This document shows, piece after piece, positions 48,860-61,338 of a stretch of DNA of 64,000 bases. The notes under the pieces were generated by a model, which was not told where the DNA came from, searched no databases, and saw nothing but the letters and a program-made list of their open reading frames with translations. The position numbers and the translations under genes were made by a program. The first letter of the stretch is position 1, and every line of letters starts with the position of its first letter. The DNA is from Apostichopus japonicus (Eukaryota; Echinodermata; Holothuroidea; Aspidochirotida; Stichopodidae), in assembly GCF_037975245.1 (NCBI RefSeq), contig NC_092567.1, positions 22,010,876 through 22,074,875 of the forward strand, read 5' to 3'.

Positions 48860-48966
48860 TTAATCCCTCCTACTCAATCCCCGCCAATAGGGACTCGGAT
48901 TTCATTATAACGCATTGATGTGTATTCTAGGATCATCCACTAACACGGGCTAAAATGATACTGTAG

Positions 48967-49905
48967 TAGGCTACTGACTTTAGAAAGTTTGAACTCCAGC
49001 TGGGGATCGAATCTAGGTCAGGACTGAGATATCAGTCTAGGGTTAAAAATGGAAGCCATATATTGACTATAGGAAACTTGAACTCCATCTGGGGATCGAA
49101 TCTAGGTCAGGACTGAGATATCAGTCTAGGGTTAAAAATGGAAGCCTAGTATTGACTATAGGAAACTTAAACACAAGCTAAGGATCGAATCTAGGTCAGG
49201 CAGTCTAGGGTTAAAAATGGAAGCCTAGTATTGACTATAGGAAACTTGAACTCCATCTGGGGATCGAATCTAGGACAGGACTGAGATATGTCTAGGGTTA
49301 AAAGTGGAAGCCTGGTATTGACTATAGGAAACTTGAACAAAATCTAGGGATCGAATCTAGGTCAGGACTGAGATATCAGTCTAGGGCTAAAAATGGAAGC
49401 CTAGTATTGACTATATGAAACTTGAACTCCGTCTGGGGATCGAATCTAGGTCATTACTGAGATTTCAGTCGAGGGTTAAAAATGGAAGCCTAGTAGGCCT
49501 ATTGACTATAGGAAACTTAAACACAAGCTAGGGATCGAACCTAGGTCAGGCAGTTTAAGGCTAAAAGTGGAAGCCTAGCCTGAGTAATGACTATAGGAAA
49601 ATTGAACTCCATCTGGGGATCGAATCTAGGTCAGGACTGATATATCAGTCTATGGCTAAAAATGAAAGCCTAGTACTGACTATAGGAAACTTGAACTCCA
49701 TCTGGGGATCGAATCTAGGACAGGACTGAGATATGTCTAGGGTTAAAAATGGAAGCCTAGTATTGACTATAGGAAACTTAAACACAAGCTAGGGATCGAA
49801 CCTAGGTCAGGCAGTCTAGGGCTAAATGTGGAAGCCTAGTAATGACTATAGGAAAATTGAACTCCATCTGGGGATCGAATCCTGGTCATAGTAGTAATAT
49901 CAGAC
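48967..49905. repeat. Tandem array of 79- to 95-bp units with B-box-like words
   Basis: About eleven units starting GACTATAGGAAACTTGAAC (starts at 49065, 49154, 49233, 49320, 49409, 49504, 49589, 49678, 49765, 49844, plus a diverged unit before). Three classes: about 89 bp with ACTGAGATATCAGTCTAG; 87 bp with ACTGAGATATGTCTAG; and 79-85 bp with AAACACAAGCTAGG, lacking the ACTGAGATAT part. All hold GGGATCGAATCTAGG, which on either strand resembles a tRNA B box. Confidence 0.96.
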
Positions 49906-51947
49906 ATGGGCTCAAACGAATATATGCGGGCTGCCCATGCTTTCTTTTGACTTGAGTGTGGAATTGAATCAAGTCACATATTTATTCGACGGTGACAGGG
50001 AGAGTGAGACTACAGGTCGAACTGTAGTAAAGACTTCCACTTTCCAATCTGTGATCCTGTCAAGGGATGTTGCATCCGTCGTGTTACAGTCTACAAGAGG
50101 CTATAACACAGGATAAAGATTTCATTCAACTTGATTTCAAATAGAGTCTAGGTTAGAAATGTATTTATACAATCCTTTGGGTGAGTGAGAATGGCTTTCT
50201 TGGGATAGGGCATTATAACTTAACACTTCCCTGTAAAATGTCATTTGAAAAATAAATATCCAATTACCTGGCTTTTATAATGCCAAAAAAAGGGGAACTG
50301 CTATGTATTTCATGAAAAGACAACACTAGACTTCCCTTTTCACAATAGTGTTTCTTAATCTTTGGTTTATTCACCTCCTGGGGGTGTCAGCCAGCTTTCC
50401 AGGGGGTGCACAATTATTGTAGTTATCAACAACAAATTTAGGTGCAAAAAGTTACAAAACAAAAACAAAAATTCTTCAAAATCTCAAACTCAAAGCCTAC
50501 GATCAAATTATTCCATCTCTTCAAGGTACTTGTTTTTATTTTTTTATCTCTCCTATAGTCTTTTTTTTCAAGTAATATCCAAGAAATGAAAACCAAAAAA
50601 CTGCTTAAATTAACACTGTTCCAACAATGACAGTTAAGGGGTTGTTTTACAAAACCAAAAAAATGTTTGTGGTTGAAACTTGTTATTCCATTCCCAATCT
50701 CTGCTTGCAAAATTATGCCGTATCCAGTCAAATATTTTTTTCTTTGGTTTTATTTTCCATTCTGAAATTCTATTGAGATTGCCCATATGTGAAACAAGGC
50801 TCACAGATCTCCAAACTTAACCATTGTATTTAAACGTTAACCGGTTCCCTCGTTAGCCATCTTCCCTTGAACTGACAAAAAGTGCTATCATATGATACTA
50901 GGAACTTCCCTCAACTATTTCTAGGAAAAACAGGTTTCCAGCCATGTTTTTGAAACAGGAACCAATTTTCAGCAATCTTAATCTTTTGGTGGTTTTGTGG
51001 CATTAGATCACACCTCTATCCATTCCTCAAACTAATTAAGAAAGATTTAACACTTGCTCAGCTTTGGAGCTTTGCTCAGCTTTTTCATTCGCCCCCAGGA
51101 GACAACCTCCTCCCTCACCTCTTACCCCCCCCCCCTCAACCACTCCTTGCCCCCAATTTGCAATATCATAGTGAAGAGTAGATAGATAGTGCTTTGCACT
51201 GTTTTATAGGTCCAGTAATGTTAAGGGTGGTAAGGCTCCTTATACAGATGACCAGTGTGAAGTGAAAAAACCCCCAAAGTATCACATTTTCTACTTCCTG
51301 TTATTGCCTAAAAAAAAAAAAGATTTCGCACCTGCAAGTGGTTTATAGTAACTATCAAAAGTTATTAACACAACGTTGAGCGGTTTCACATTATTATTAC
51401 CATCCCTGTTTCTCAACACACATGGGTTAATCTTTAACTCCTTTCAGATAGCATGAAGGTATGACATAAAACTAACTAATGTAGTAGCATTTCACCCGGC
51501 AAACTGTGTTTCCAGTGGCCGTGCATTTCTAGTGTGTCTGTACAAACCTTCAAACTGACTCGGGTTTCGTTATTACAAAAGAGCAAAATCTTCTGGAACA
51601 ACAAAACCACCAAGTTTGGACAAATTTTTTCTATACTGTTCTTTCATATCCCTGCTTCAAAAGCACTCAGATTGTCAGTATGAGCAGTATGAATATCATG
51701 TTTCTATTAGGTAAAGCTTAGGAACTGTTTGTACTGTTAGTAATTATGCTTTGAAGAATAATATGGGAGGACAGCATAGAGTGGTTATAGCATTAGGAAA
51801 TAGTCCCAACTGGCTGAACAAAACAGAAGATTATTTCAATAGGTAATCAAACAGTAATAGAGGGCAGTATGTGAATACTCATATTTTTTGTTTGGGGGGG
51901 CAGTATTTCAATATAACTCTGAAGGAACCTGTTACCATTTAATAAGT
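49906..51947. other. Intergenic stretch
   Basis: No gene seen. At 50347-50410 the sequence GTGTTTCTTAATCTTTGG and the following CTGGGGGTGTCAG resemble a hAT element end, without a partner. A poly-C run lies at 51126-51135. Confidence 0.5.
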
Positions 51948-51953
51948 TTTATT
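51948..51953 (-). terminator. AATAAA, candidate poly(A) signal of the RING gene
   Basis: On the minus strand, about 615 bp after the RING-gene stop codon. It is the nearest good hexamer I found. Confidence 0.4.
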
Positions 51954-52567
51954 TCTAGTCATGAAGAGAAACAAACAGCAAACCAATCCAAATACCAATA
52001 TCAATTTTAATTCGTCTTTGCATACCAGGCTGCTTTTGAACATAAAAGAAAAAGAATAATTAGTCATTTGTTGATAACCGTTACTTCAAATAAAAGAAAA
52101 ACGAGAGATAGGAATAAACAAGGTAACTTAAATCGAGGGGGTGGGGGAGGGGGTTAGGGTGGGGATGGGGGAATGAGACCACAGGTGGCTTTATATGGCT
52201 TAGCTGTGAATTTTCTTCAATAAAGTGAATCTTGGAAATAACACAATTTCGAATGTTGACCATTTCTTGACGGCTAATTATACAATACAATAGGTTTTTG
52301 GACTGGTACATCCAACATATGGGAGTCATGTATATGGCATGCTTCTTGAGTTAACTCCTTTCACAACATTTGAGGGTTGGTATGGCCTTGATTCTAGTCA
52401 ATCACCACTGAACGATAACAACAGTCACTATTGCCTTAACATGTTGTAAATTCTGGTTTTCGCTTCCTCGCTTTCAACTCGTCACCTCGACTCTCAAGAG
52501 GATAATGAACAGGGAGGGCCACAGGGGAAACATGAATGGACCAGTGATGTCCAGCAGATGGGCCATG

Positions 52568-55500
52568 TTAATCCAGCTGGACCCTTACTCTGCAGATCGG
52601 GCAGGCAGAATTTTGCTGAAAGAGGATGAAACAAGGAGAGACATTTTGCAAAGAGTTGTATTGCACTAGTATAATGATAAACTGTAACCCTAGTTCCACT
52701 TATCCTCTGATAAAATCTCATCCCCCCTACCCATCCGCCCCCCCCAAAAAAAGAAAGAAAAAAAAACAAATAAAAAAGTAAATGGATGAATTTACGGCCG
52801 ACCAATGGCACCAATAAATAAAACTAAACACATAAAAGAACACACAATTTAATACCTTGGGGTCAAATATCGTTTCTGTTGTACATCAGGAATGTATTAA
52901 TTAATTAATTAGTACTGTACATGAAACACTACTTGAAAAGGATGATATATGTAGATAACAATGGTGTGGTAGAGGTGCCAGAGAGAACAAAGCTTACATA
53001 GTTAGATTTTATATAGTAAATGGTTTGATCTCGCCCAGTCAGTTTTGTAAAAAAAAAATCACTTCGATTTAAGTAAACATCGAAAAACCTTACAAAACAA
53101 GAGAGGCAGAGTGAGATGGGGAGAGCAATTGAGAGGCATGTAATTTTTGAGGTTTCAATGTTTTGCGCATCAATTTCATTTCAGTTTGTTGAATTATCTT
53201 TACCATCAAAATTGAAATACTTATCAGCAACCCACCCCCCCTCCCATCCTCCCCCTTGCATCCCACCACATTAAATGCTAAAATTTGACTATTTGTAACA
53301 ATTATGCCCATTTTTTTGCATAGCCTTCTGTGGTACCTAAGAAACTGCTTCCCCTGGGGAGTTTGCCTTACCTCAAACCATTTATCGATGCATTTGGTAT
53401 GGTAAGCGTGAAAGCACGGCAATCTCCTGAGTTCTTCGTTGGTTTCGTAATCACCCATGCAGATGGTACAACTTTTATCCTCCTCCTTCAACTGGTGGCC
53501 GCTGTCGGACTCTTGGAATCTGAAGGTGGGTAACCTGCTGAGGACCTCCACGGCTAGACCCTGAGGGACTGCCGGTCCCAGGTGCTCTGCGAGATCCAGA
53601 AGCCTCTGTTGACGATTTTAAACAACGATGTCATCATTGTTACAGTAGTAAACAAGGACAATAGTTTTGTTTTAAGTTTATTTTTTTATAAGAGACAATA
53701 AGTTCATAGCCTGCCAAAATGTTTTTTTTTTTTTTATTTATTTATTTTTAAATTTTAAATTTTTAAATTTAATTTTTAAATTTTTTTTGCCAAAATGTTA
53801 TAATGCAAAATTGTTTACACTAAAATTTATACCTTGATTGTGTCAGAGGGAAGACTTGCGACAAGTCTAGACCATCCTTTGGTGTTCTTACCTCATAATC
53901 ATCTTGGTCAGGTTCGACATAAGGAGGAAGGTTTGGAAGCCGAGGAAGGTTTGCAAGTCTACGACCCCTCCTATTGCCTCTCTGCGGTGGTCCTCTTCTT
54001 CTCGTCCTCGGCTGGGACAAAAACCGAAAGAAAAAACGAAGATGTCTAGACGATAGGTAGCATTCTATTACGAATGGCAACATTTGAAGAGATGAAAGGA
54101 CGAGTGGGTTTCGATGGAATGGCAACGGGGCTTTTCTGTCTCGTGTAAAAGAATACAGCTGATGACATGTACAACAGATTTCACGGCACAGTTTCCAATT
54201 ATTATTTTTACTGTTAATTTCTGAGGTCTTGGCCAAGATTCTGGTGGTGTGAGGGGGTGAGCAGGTAGAACGGGGGGGGGGGGGGAGGGTAAAGTGGGTT
54301 TATCAATGTGATGGGAAGTAAATGCTTTGCTTAATACCCTACTCACCTCTTGTGGCAGGTCCAGCCAAGGCATCATCTGCTGAGAGGTAAAACTGAAAGA
54401 AATTGGTGCAGGATTGGATTCGGGAGCAAATTCAGTCACGAGAGATTGGACCATGCTACCGATGAGATGCTGAGGGTGGTGACTGCCGAAATCCTGACTG
54501 TTAAACTGAGGGTGCTGTGAAAGTAAACAGCACACCAGTTGAGCATTAACTGAACCAATAATTATTGGTGAGTGTAAGATGGGGCTGAAGGGGGGGCCGG
54601 GGGGGGGACATGTTGCTGAAGTGTTCTCACAAAGTACCTGTACAGTCGTCACCTTAATCCTTGAAAAAAAAATGTTTTAGGAGCAGTTTTGTAGTTTTGC
54701 CAATCAACCACTCTTTATTTGTATTTTATCTTTCAAAGCATTACTTAAAAGCAAAACTAAACTGTTCTTGCACCATAGCTCTATCAAAGAGGGCGTGTCA
54801 ATGACAGCATTGAAAATGCCGAAAGGCCCCTGGTCGCACATAAAGAGGCCCCTGATTAAACAGAAGAGATATCTGAACCAGGGAACACTATTTACAGAGA
54901 GAGATCCGCCCCCCTCCCCTCCCCTATAGTCTTGAATACTCTGACAGTAGTACCTGCGGTGTTGCTAATGTGGCTTCTTCTCTGTCGAACTCTAACTGTA
55001 GCCGACGGGCCATGTCCTCGTCTGCCTCCAGCTGCTGGATGGCCGCAGCGGTCTGCGGAGTGATGTCCAAACCTTTTTAAGGAAAGGAAAGAAGAATAAT
55101 GTTACACAGGTCTGTTTTTCTTTTATATTAGCAGTCACTGTTTTACAATTTAACTTTCAAACTGAGAGAGAAACTATGAAACTGTTCTAAAGACAAAGTC
55201 ACAGCCCTGTACTATCCTTAATGGAAGCTGTCACAACTTGATTTTAACTTCAATGCTGCCCTGTTCCAAAACAACACAGATTGCTTCACCAACCCTTTCT
55301 CTCCTCGCCTCCTCCTCTTACCCATTTATCCCATCCTGTTCCCCCCCCCCATACCCCCTCCCACTGACTAACAGCAAGAAGAAAATGAACTGTAGGAAAT
55401 CTTTCGCCATTACATAACCATTTCCCATTCATATCAGTCATGTACATTCTTCTCATCTGCTTACCTTGAATGGCCATGTTATCACAGGTCCTGTTTACTC

Positions 55501-57154
55501 TCCTAGGAGTTCTGGTGGAATCTCCATCTCCTAAAAGAATTACTGCATCATCATCATCTTCCTCCTCATTGTCGATAATCTCCGTGACACTGCAAGGTCC
55601 ACATTCGCCCCCTCTGTGCCTCCCAGGGGGGGTGTCTACGAAGGTCATGCCGTCCAAGATGACTTCTCTATCATCCTCGTCATCTGATATCACCGCCTCT
55701 GGCGCCACAGGGTGAACTTTTCTTCTCTTCGATGTCCTTCTACTTCCCTGAGAATTTATAGTCAATGAAAGATCTAATGGAGTCCTGTCACTATCGTGAT
55801 CCAACGGTGAATCAGTGGCCGCAATATGTGATATACTTTCTATAGAATGCTGTGTGCTGTCTGAGGTCGGCTTCTGGTTTCTCTGCTCTGTTTGTCTTCT
55901 ATCTCTTAGATCCGAGGCAGTGTCCACTTCTCCGCCGTCCAGTTTCGAAGAGGAAGTTACGAGATCGTTTTGTCCGTCATTACGGTTCTCTTTCAGTGAA
56001 GATGCAGAAGGCTTGTCTCTTAGATGATGTGAATTCAGCTTTAGGTTACTTTTCCTTTCGCTGTAAAATCTTTTCGGCTGCAGATCCTGGTTTAGAATCA
56101 CACCTGCACTTCCCGACGACATTTTCGATGAGTCGCCATCTGCTTTCTTCTGTTCCAGCTTGTGTTTCTTTGCCAAAAACTTGTTGTACCTTAACGTTGA
56201 CTTTGGATCGAGTTGCTCTCTACTAGAAGTCATATTTTCTCTTTCCGTATCTTTGGGTTCGTATTTCCTCTGCTGTCTTCGTTTCTCCATCTCCGTGAAA
56301 TGACGGGAATCGGAATGACGGTGACCGTGTTTCCTTCCCTCTTCCTCGAGATTTGGATAGAACCTAGGATCATATCTGATGGACCCCAAGCCAAGCTCTG
56401 AGTGAAATACACCGGCAGCCTGTTGTTCACGATCCCGAAATTTATGATCAGAAATGTTGAGGTCGTGTCCTTTTCCTTCTTTGCTCTGATGTCGATTCGA
56501 CGAAATACAGAGCCCATTCCTTCTTCTGTAATGCTGGGCACCGTCTTTATGATCATGGGACTTACGTTTGTCACAGCCTGTTCGCGTCTTGTCTTCTCCG
56601 AGAATATCTGGTATATTATCCTCCCAGTCGAAGCTTCTGGGTAGACCTCTTGTCCTCTTTCTGTTCATGGCAAGGTCCGGAGATCTAACTTTTCCAAAAA
56701 CAGGAGACTTGGATGCATCACGTTTCCTTTGATGGGTCGATGAGGCATCATCTGCATCATCATCTTTGTCCTGTCCTGAACTACTCGTACCCGAAGAATC
56801 GGTACCTCTTCTCCCTTGAGGGATGTCCATAATACCTCTTCTCCCTATCCCTTTCACTTTTGACTTAACCAACCCATTTTTGGACATCACAAGTTTTCCC
56901 TTTCTACTCCAGGATTGCTGGGCATTTTCTTTCACCTTAGAAAATCTTCCACCGAACTCAAACTTGTCCCCACTCCGTATTTTATCAGAGGGGTTTACAT
57001 TGTCTGTTGTGACAGCCGTGTCATCTTCACCAGTGTTAGGCATCAAACCACTAGCTGTATCTGGTCTGCAAAGAACTTTGTTCGTACCAAAGTCACGAAG
57101 AAGTCGTTCTCTTAAAGGGGCAATATCTTCCTTGCTGCTTTGGTCTGGTTCCAT
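52568..57154 (-). CDS. RING-H2 E3 ubiquitin ligase with SUMO-interacting-like motifs
   Basis: Probably attaches ubiquitin to nuclear proteins. Exons on the minus strand are 57154-55465, 55072-54954, 54514-54347, 54011-53892, 53605-53372 and 52615-52568; they join in phase to 792 residues. An in-frame TGA lies 12 bases before the ATG. Residues 1-480 are charged and disordered, with many RRG, KRKR and SS runs. Residues about 483-541 hold AVISDDEDD, EVILDGM, TEIIDNEEEDDDD and AVILLGDGD: hydrophobic cores beside acids, as in SUMO-interacting motifs. Residues 575-595 (IQQLEADEDMARRLQLEFD) resemble a ubiquitin-binding helix. RGG/RRGR-rich residues 660-680 follow. The RING-H2 at 745-785 runs CTIC, CFHAYHTKC, then CPIC, with all eight ligands split across the last intron. 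The segment before it, LLDLAEHLGP through LPTFRF, resembles RNF38/RNF44. The exact ortholog is not clear. Confidence 0.88.
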
Positions 57155-58006
57155 TTTGGGGATTCAGTAAACCTTTTCATTGATCCCTCTGTTAAACCAA
57201 AATATCAACAAAAAAAGACGTTCAAATTATTATTATGTTTTGAGGGATGCTGGAGGGTATGGGGCCAAAATAGCAATGACATTTTCATTTTAATTCATGA
57301 TTACAGTTCCTATCTAATTATCAGTGCCTCCTGCTTAGTGTAAATTACAAGACTCATCACCAATATATTTGTAGAACTAGTAGTATGTCCTATATGACAT
57401 ATGTGACACTTGGTGTTGATATCCTGCCTGCAAAGTTTGATTAACTTAGGTCTAGGGGCCTATATATATGTTCCACTGGTACATGGTTAGACTAGGCTAA
57501 TTCTTTGTTTTCTATTTCTGCAGCTAACATACAAATCGTAAGCTTACTTTGACATTTATTCAACGAATCTAAGCTAGCCCTAAGTTAGGTCTAGGCTAAG
57601 TCTGTATAATAATGTAATCTAACGGTTAACGAGTGGCTTACAGGTCTGTATTCCGTATCAAAAGTATACGATTGGACACTCGGTAAAAAGCCTATACATT
57701 GTACGTAGTAAAGTTACATAAGCCTTGCCTACTGCAAGCTTCACATTGAGCTACGTACGGGAAGATGTGTTTACAAGGCGCGATTTTGCGAAGAAAACTT
57801 GCGCAATCTAAGATGACGTTTAACCCCGATACTTTCCAATTCCTTAGCATTTACCCAAAACTGTTACAGCGCCACACTTTCTGATCTTGCCAAAGAATGC
57901 ATTTTCACAACGAGTCTAGGCTATGCTTCAGATATGTCTATAGGCAATGTTTGTATAATAATATAATCTGAAGTTACGTGAAAAAATGTTTCGAATGCAT
58001 TTTCGG
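57155..58006 (-). other. 5' flank and probable 5' UTR of the RING gene
   Basis: Upstream on the minus strand. A likely acceptor (TTTAACAG) ends at 57189, so the 34 bases before the ATG may belong to the coding exon and the first exon may be non-coding further out. The transcription start is not visible. Confidence 0.4.
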
Positions 58007-58055
58007 ATCGCTTCTCGGCCATTTTGGTTAAGATGATGTGTAGCAGTATGTTCCC
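58007..58055 (+). pseudogene. U2 snRNA 5'-end-like fragment
   Basis: ATCGCTTCTCGGCC is identical to the first 14 bases of U2 snRNA; then ATTTTGGTTAAGATGATGTG and TAGCAGTATGTTCC follow U2 with an extra A and a few changes. Similarity ends after about 48 bases. It lies on the strand opposite to the RING gene and about 850 bp from its ATG. Confidence 0.72.
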
Positions 58056-59595
58056 TTTCTAGTGGAATGGTGATACACACCCGACGATGATCACACAGTC
58101 ACAGTCTTGATGCAAGGGGACTGGGATTGAGAGCGGATCAGTCGTTCGGTAGTTTGGTTTTCGTGCCTAGGTTCTTTCCTGTGACGGTGACTTTTCTTAA
58201 AAAGTTTTTTTTCCGGACGATTATAAAAGGAAGGAGTTGTATTCTGTTTAAATCCCGTGCTATTAAAACGAAAGCTATATCACTCGAGGCATGCATAACT
58301 ATAAACATTGTTTTTTTGAGGGAGAGCGGGTCGAATTTATTGCCAGATCGACTGGCCTTTTAGAGACCGATGGATAATTTCAGGGACTCGAGTTCACTAA
58401 AAATAACCGTCCTATTTTCTATGATGACTATCATATTTATTAACCCATCGGTACATTTTCAAGGTTCTGATTCACAAAGCAAATGTAACCACATAATTAG
58501 CCGTTCACATTATATACTATTTTATCATGTAACAATATTCCTTTTTGTTAAGTTGACGGAGAAGTAACGGGCTCTGTTATATTCCGTCATGAGATATTAA
58601 AAAAACTAAGAATAAGCCTGAAATGCTTTGGCATGATTCTTCCGTGAAAGGAACCCTTTGACATTTCCGTTTGATGGCATAACCAGGCCTTCGACTAAAT
58701 GCGTAAATAGCTAATTGAGTTTGTTTAACTTCTTTGCTCATAACATCTACAACAAATAACTTGAATGATACATTCATATACTTCTAAATTCATTTTATAT
58801 TTGAACCCATGTTTATCATTTAGATTATCATCCTACTGTAACTTTATTGTAACAGTTTAAGCTTCAATGTCAGCAATAGTCGGTGTGATGATGGAATATG
58901 TGATGAACCCATGCATGCAGTCGGCTGAAGAACGAAGAATGGGAGAGTTTAACCGAAAGTAAATTTAATGTGATCTTGGCGATCAAACTAGACATTTAAA
59001 CATGGATAAATTATTGGGATTTATCTCTTACTTTTATCTTTGTCTTGGGTGGGGAAGGGGTGCGGCGGGGGTGGTGGGGGGTGTTCGCGGGGGTGTTCGT
59101 CCGAACCTAACCCACTTGGTACATGTTCGTTTATCTTTTTCCCGGTCGGCAGTGTTTTCGCGGTAGTCAGGTTTGAATATTTCGGTAATCTGTACTAAAG
59201 TGTAATAAACGCAAAACGTACAATAATATTTCAGTAGAAAATAACAATGGTTTGTATTGGCCACCGTAGAATTAACAAATCGCTCGAAATCTCGTCAAAT
59301 TAATTGTTTTCTGAGCAAATTTTAATATTGATTATATTAACAAAACATCAAGCCACTATAATGAAGCAAATAATTAGAGATGACTATTTTCATGAAGACG
59401 AACGAAAGCCGAGAAATTTAGCAACATAAAGCATGGAAGGCCCAAAGTCAACATCAGTGTTAATTTATAACATTAGGTTCACTAAATGCAAAGTTGAGCA
59501 GCTTTGATGGGTTTCCGTCGGGGAGACTGGAGGTGTAACTCCCCTAATCATATATATATATATATATGTTTGATTATTTTCACCTTCAGTCCTTA
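58056..59595. other. Intergenic stretch, no gene seen
   Basis: No supported gene, RNA or element. Some short G-rich sequence at 59050-59095. Confidence 0.5.
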
Positions 59596-59599
59596 ACTA

Positions 59600-59840
59600 C
59601 GGAAGCGTAGAAGGGACATTGCATTGACGAGTTACCAACTTGACAAAACGACAATTATCTGCAAATTGACGAGTTGACGAGATGGAAACGTGACAAAATT
59701 CAGAAAATTGATGCATTGACGAGATAACGGATCTCGTCAATGCATCAATTTTCTGCAAATTGACGAGTTGCACACTTACTACCATCTCGACAAGATGACA
59801 AAATTCAGAAAATTGACGTTTTGACGAGATAACACATTAT
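59600..59840. repeat. TTGACGAGAT repeat cluster with a perfect hairpin
   Basis: Copies of AAATTGACGAGTTG and GACAAAATTCAGAAAATTGA recur at variable spacing. In the middle, 59701-59725 and 59731-59755 are perfect 25-bp inverted repeats around the loop AACGG. Confidence 0.92.
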
Positions 59841-61140
59841 GCAGTCTTCAAAGATTTTTCGGTTGCTTCGTAGTTGATGATGATAATAAGATAATATCGT
59901 TGAAACTGGCCTAAGAGATGCGTACGGTGTCTACAAGGAGGAGGTGTCGGGGCTGGAGGAGGGGTCTTAGGTGAGGGGTGTCACTCTCCCCTTTGGGGAT
60001 CATGCATATAAGAAAGGATTCTCAAATGCGAAATGGTGCGAACTTTTGTACCTTCAAAGAACATTAGTTTTCAAGAACTTCAATTCGTCAAAGCTATGTT
60101 GGAAATATCACGCCTTCGAACAATGTGCACAAGAGAACATCTTATCGTATATACAAATCTCGTACTCATGTTCATGCATAGTAACTTGTATCTGTGCTAC
60201 AATTCCCACAGTCACATAGGGAGGGGCATGTTTGGATATGTTGTACTGATGTTAGTGCAAGATTAAGTACAGAGAGGTTTGTACTATAGTATTCGTGCTC
60301 ATAACAAGGGGAATTCTTCTTGTACTCGACGCACGAGTCATGCATGTTCTACATACGTATTACAAGTATTGTAATACTAAATTTGTATTGTATGCATGCC
60401 TTTCACAGGCTTTTGTAAAAACGGTCAAACGACTCACAGGTGTTTTGATCTCTTAAACTTCCACTTTGGAGAATATCGATAATGATTTATTCAAGAGTTT
60501 TATTTGTAATGGACAGATCGATTGATCTTTCCATGACAACTCCTCTCTCCACCCCTCTCTCTCTCTCTTTTGAAAGACAAAAACAAAATCAAAACTTCGA
60601 ATCATTCTCATATTCTTATATCTTTTTAAAGGAAATGTAAGAGTCGACAAGACCCAAACAAAATAATTTAATATGTTAAAAGGTCCATTTGAAGATCTTT
60701 TTAAGAATACGGGGTTATCTAAGTGCACCATTCGTTGGGCAAGTGGGCAGGCCAACATGTACTTCAACAAGCTTTTACATAAAGAACCCATTTACCCTCG
60801 CGGGGAATTCGGACTATAAAAATCAATGAAGTTCTTGAAAAGACTCTCTTATTCACACACACTCGTCTGGTCACACTCGTCCACTACAACACATGCACGT
60901 ATCCCTATATATACTCAGTACAATGTCCATAAGTATATTATAATGTTGTGGAGTGCTACGTCCGGCTGATTGGAAAGTACCGGTAGAAGCTGGCTTAAGA
61001 CCATCGAAATTGATCACAATTTGAAAAGGGGAAAAAAGTGATTTTCTGACTTGAAGGAGATGGACCATAATTTCTTCCTTATGTATTGAACTTCATCTGA
61101 TCGTTGGAGGAACCGTATCGGGCTTTTGTTTATCCTAGAA
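59841..61140. other. Intergenic stretch upstream of the FReD gene
   Basis: No gene seen. A TATATATA word at 60906 and a CT-rich run at 60541-60570 are the only promoter-like or simple features. Confidence 0.45.
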
Positions 61141-61335
61141 AATATACCGATATATTGGACAAAAGACTACACCGATATTTTGGACAAGAGACACCTATAT
61201 ATTGGACAAGAGACTATACCGATAAATTGGACAATAGACTATACCGATAAATTGGACAAGAGACTATACCTATATATTTGACAATAGACTATACCGATAT
61301 ATTAGCCAAGAGACTATACCGATAAATTGGACAAG

Positions 61336-61338
<3 letters not shown>
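61141..61338 (+). repeat. 25-bp minisatellite ending at the FReD start codon
   Basis: About eight units of TTGGACAAGAGACTATACC plus GATAAA or GATATA. The last unit reads TTGGACAAGATGAC: an added T in AAGAGAC makes the ATG at 61336. Confidence 0.95.

Noticed and set aside
58011-58030. YY1-type promoter element on the minus strand (CCAAAATGGCCGAG)
   Set aside because: The same bases are better explained by similarity to the U2 5' end over about 48 bases; a YY1 role is not excluded.
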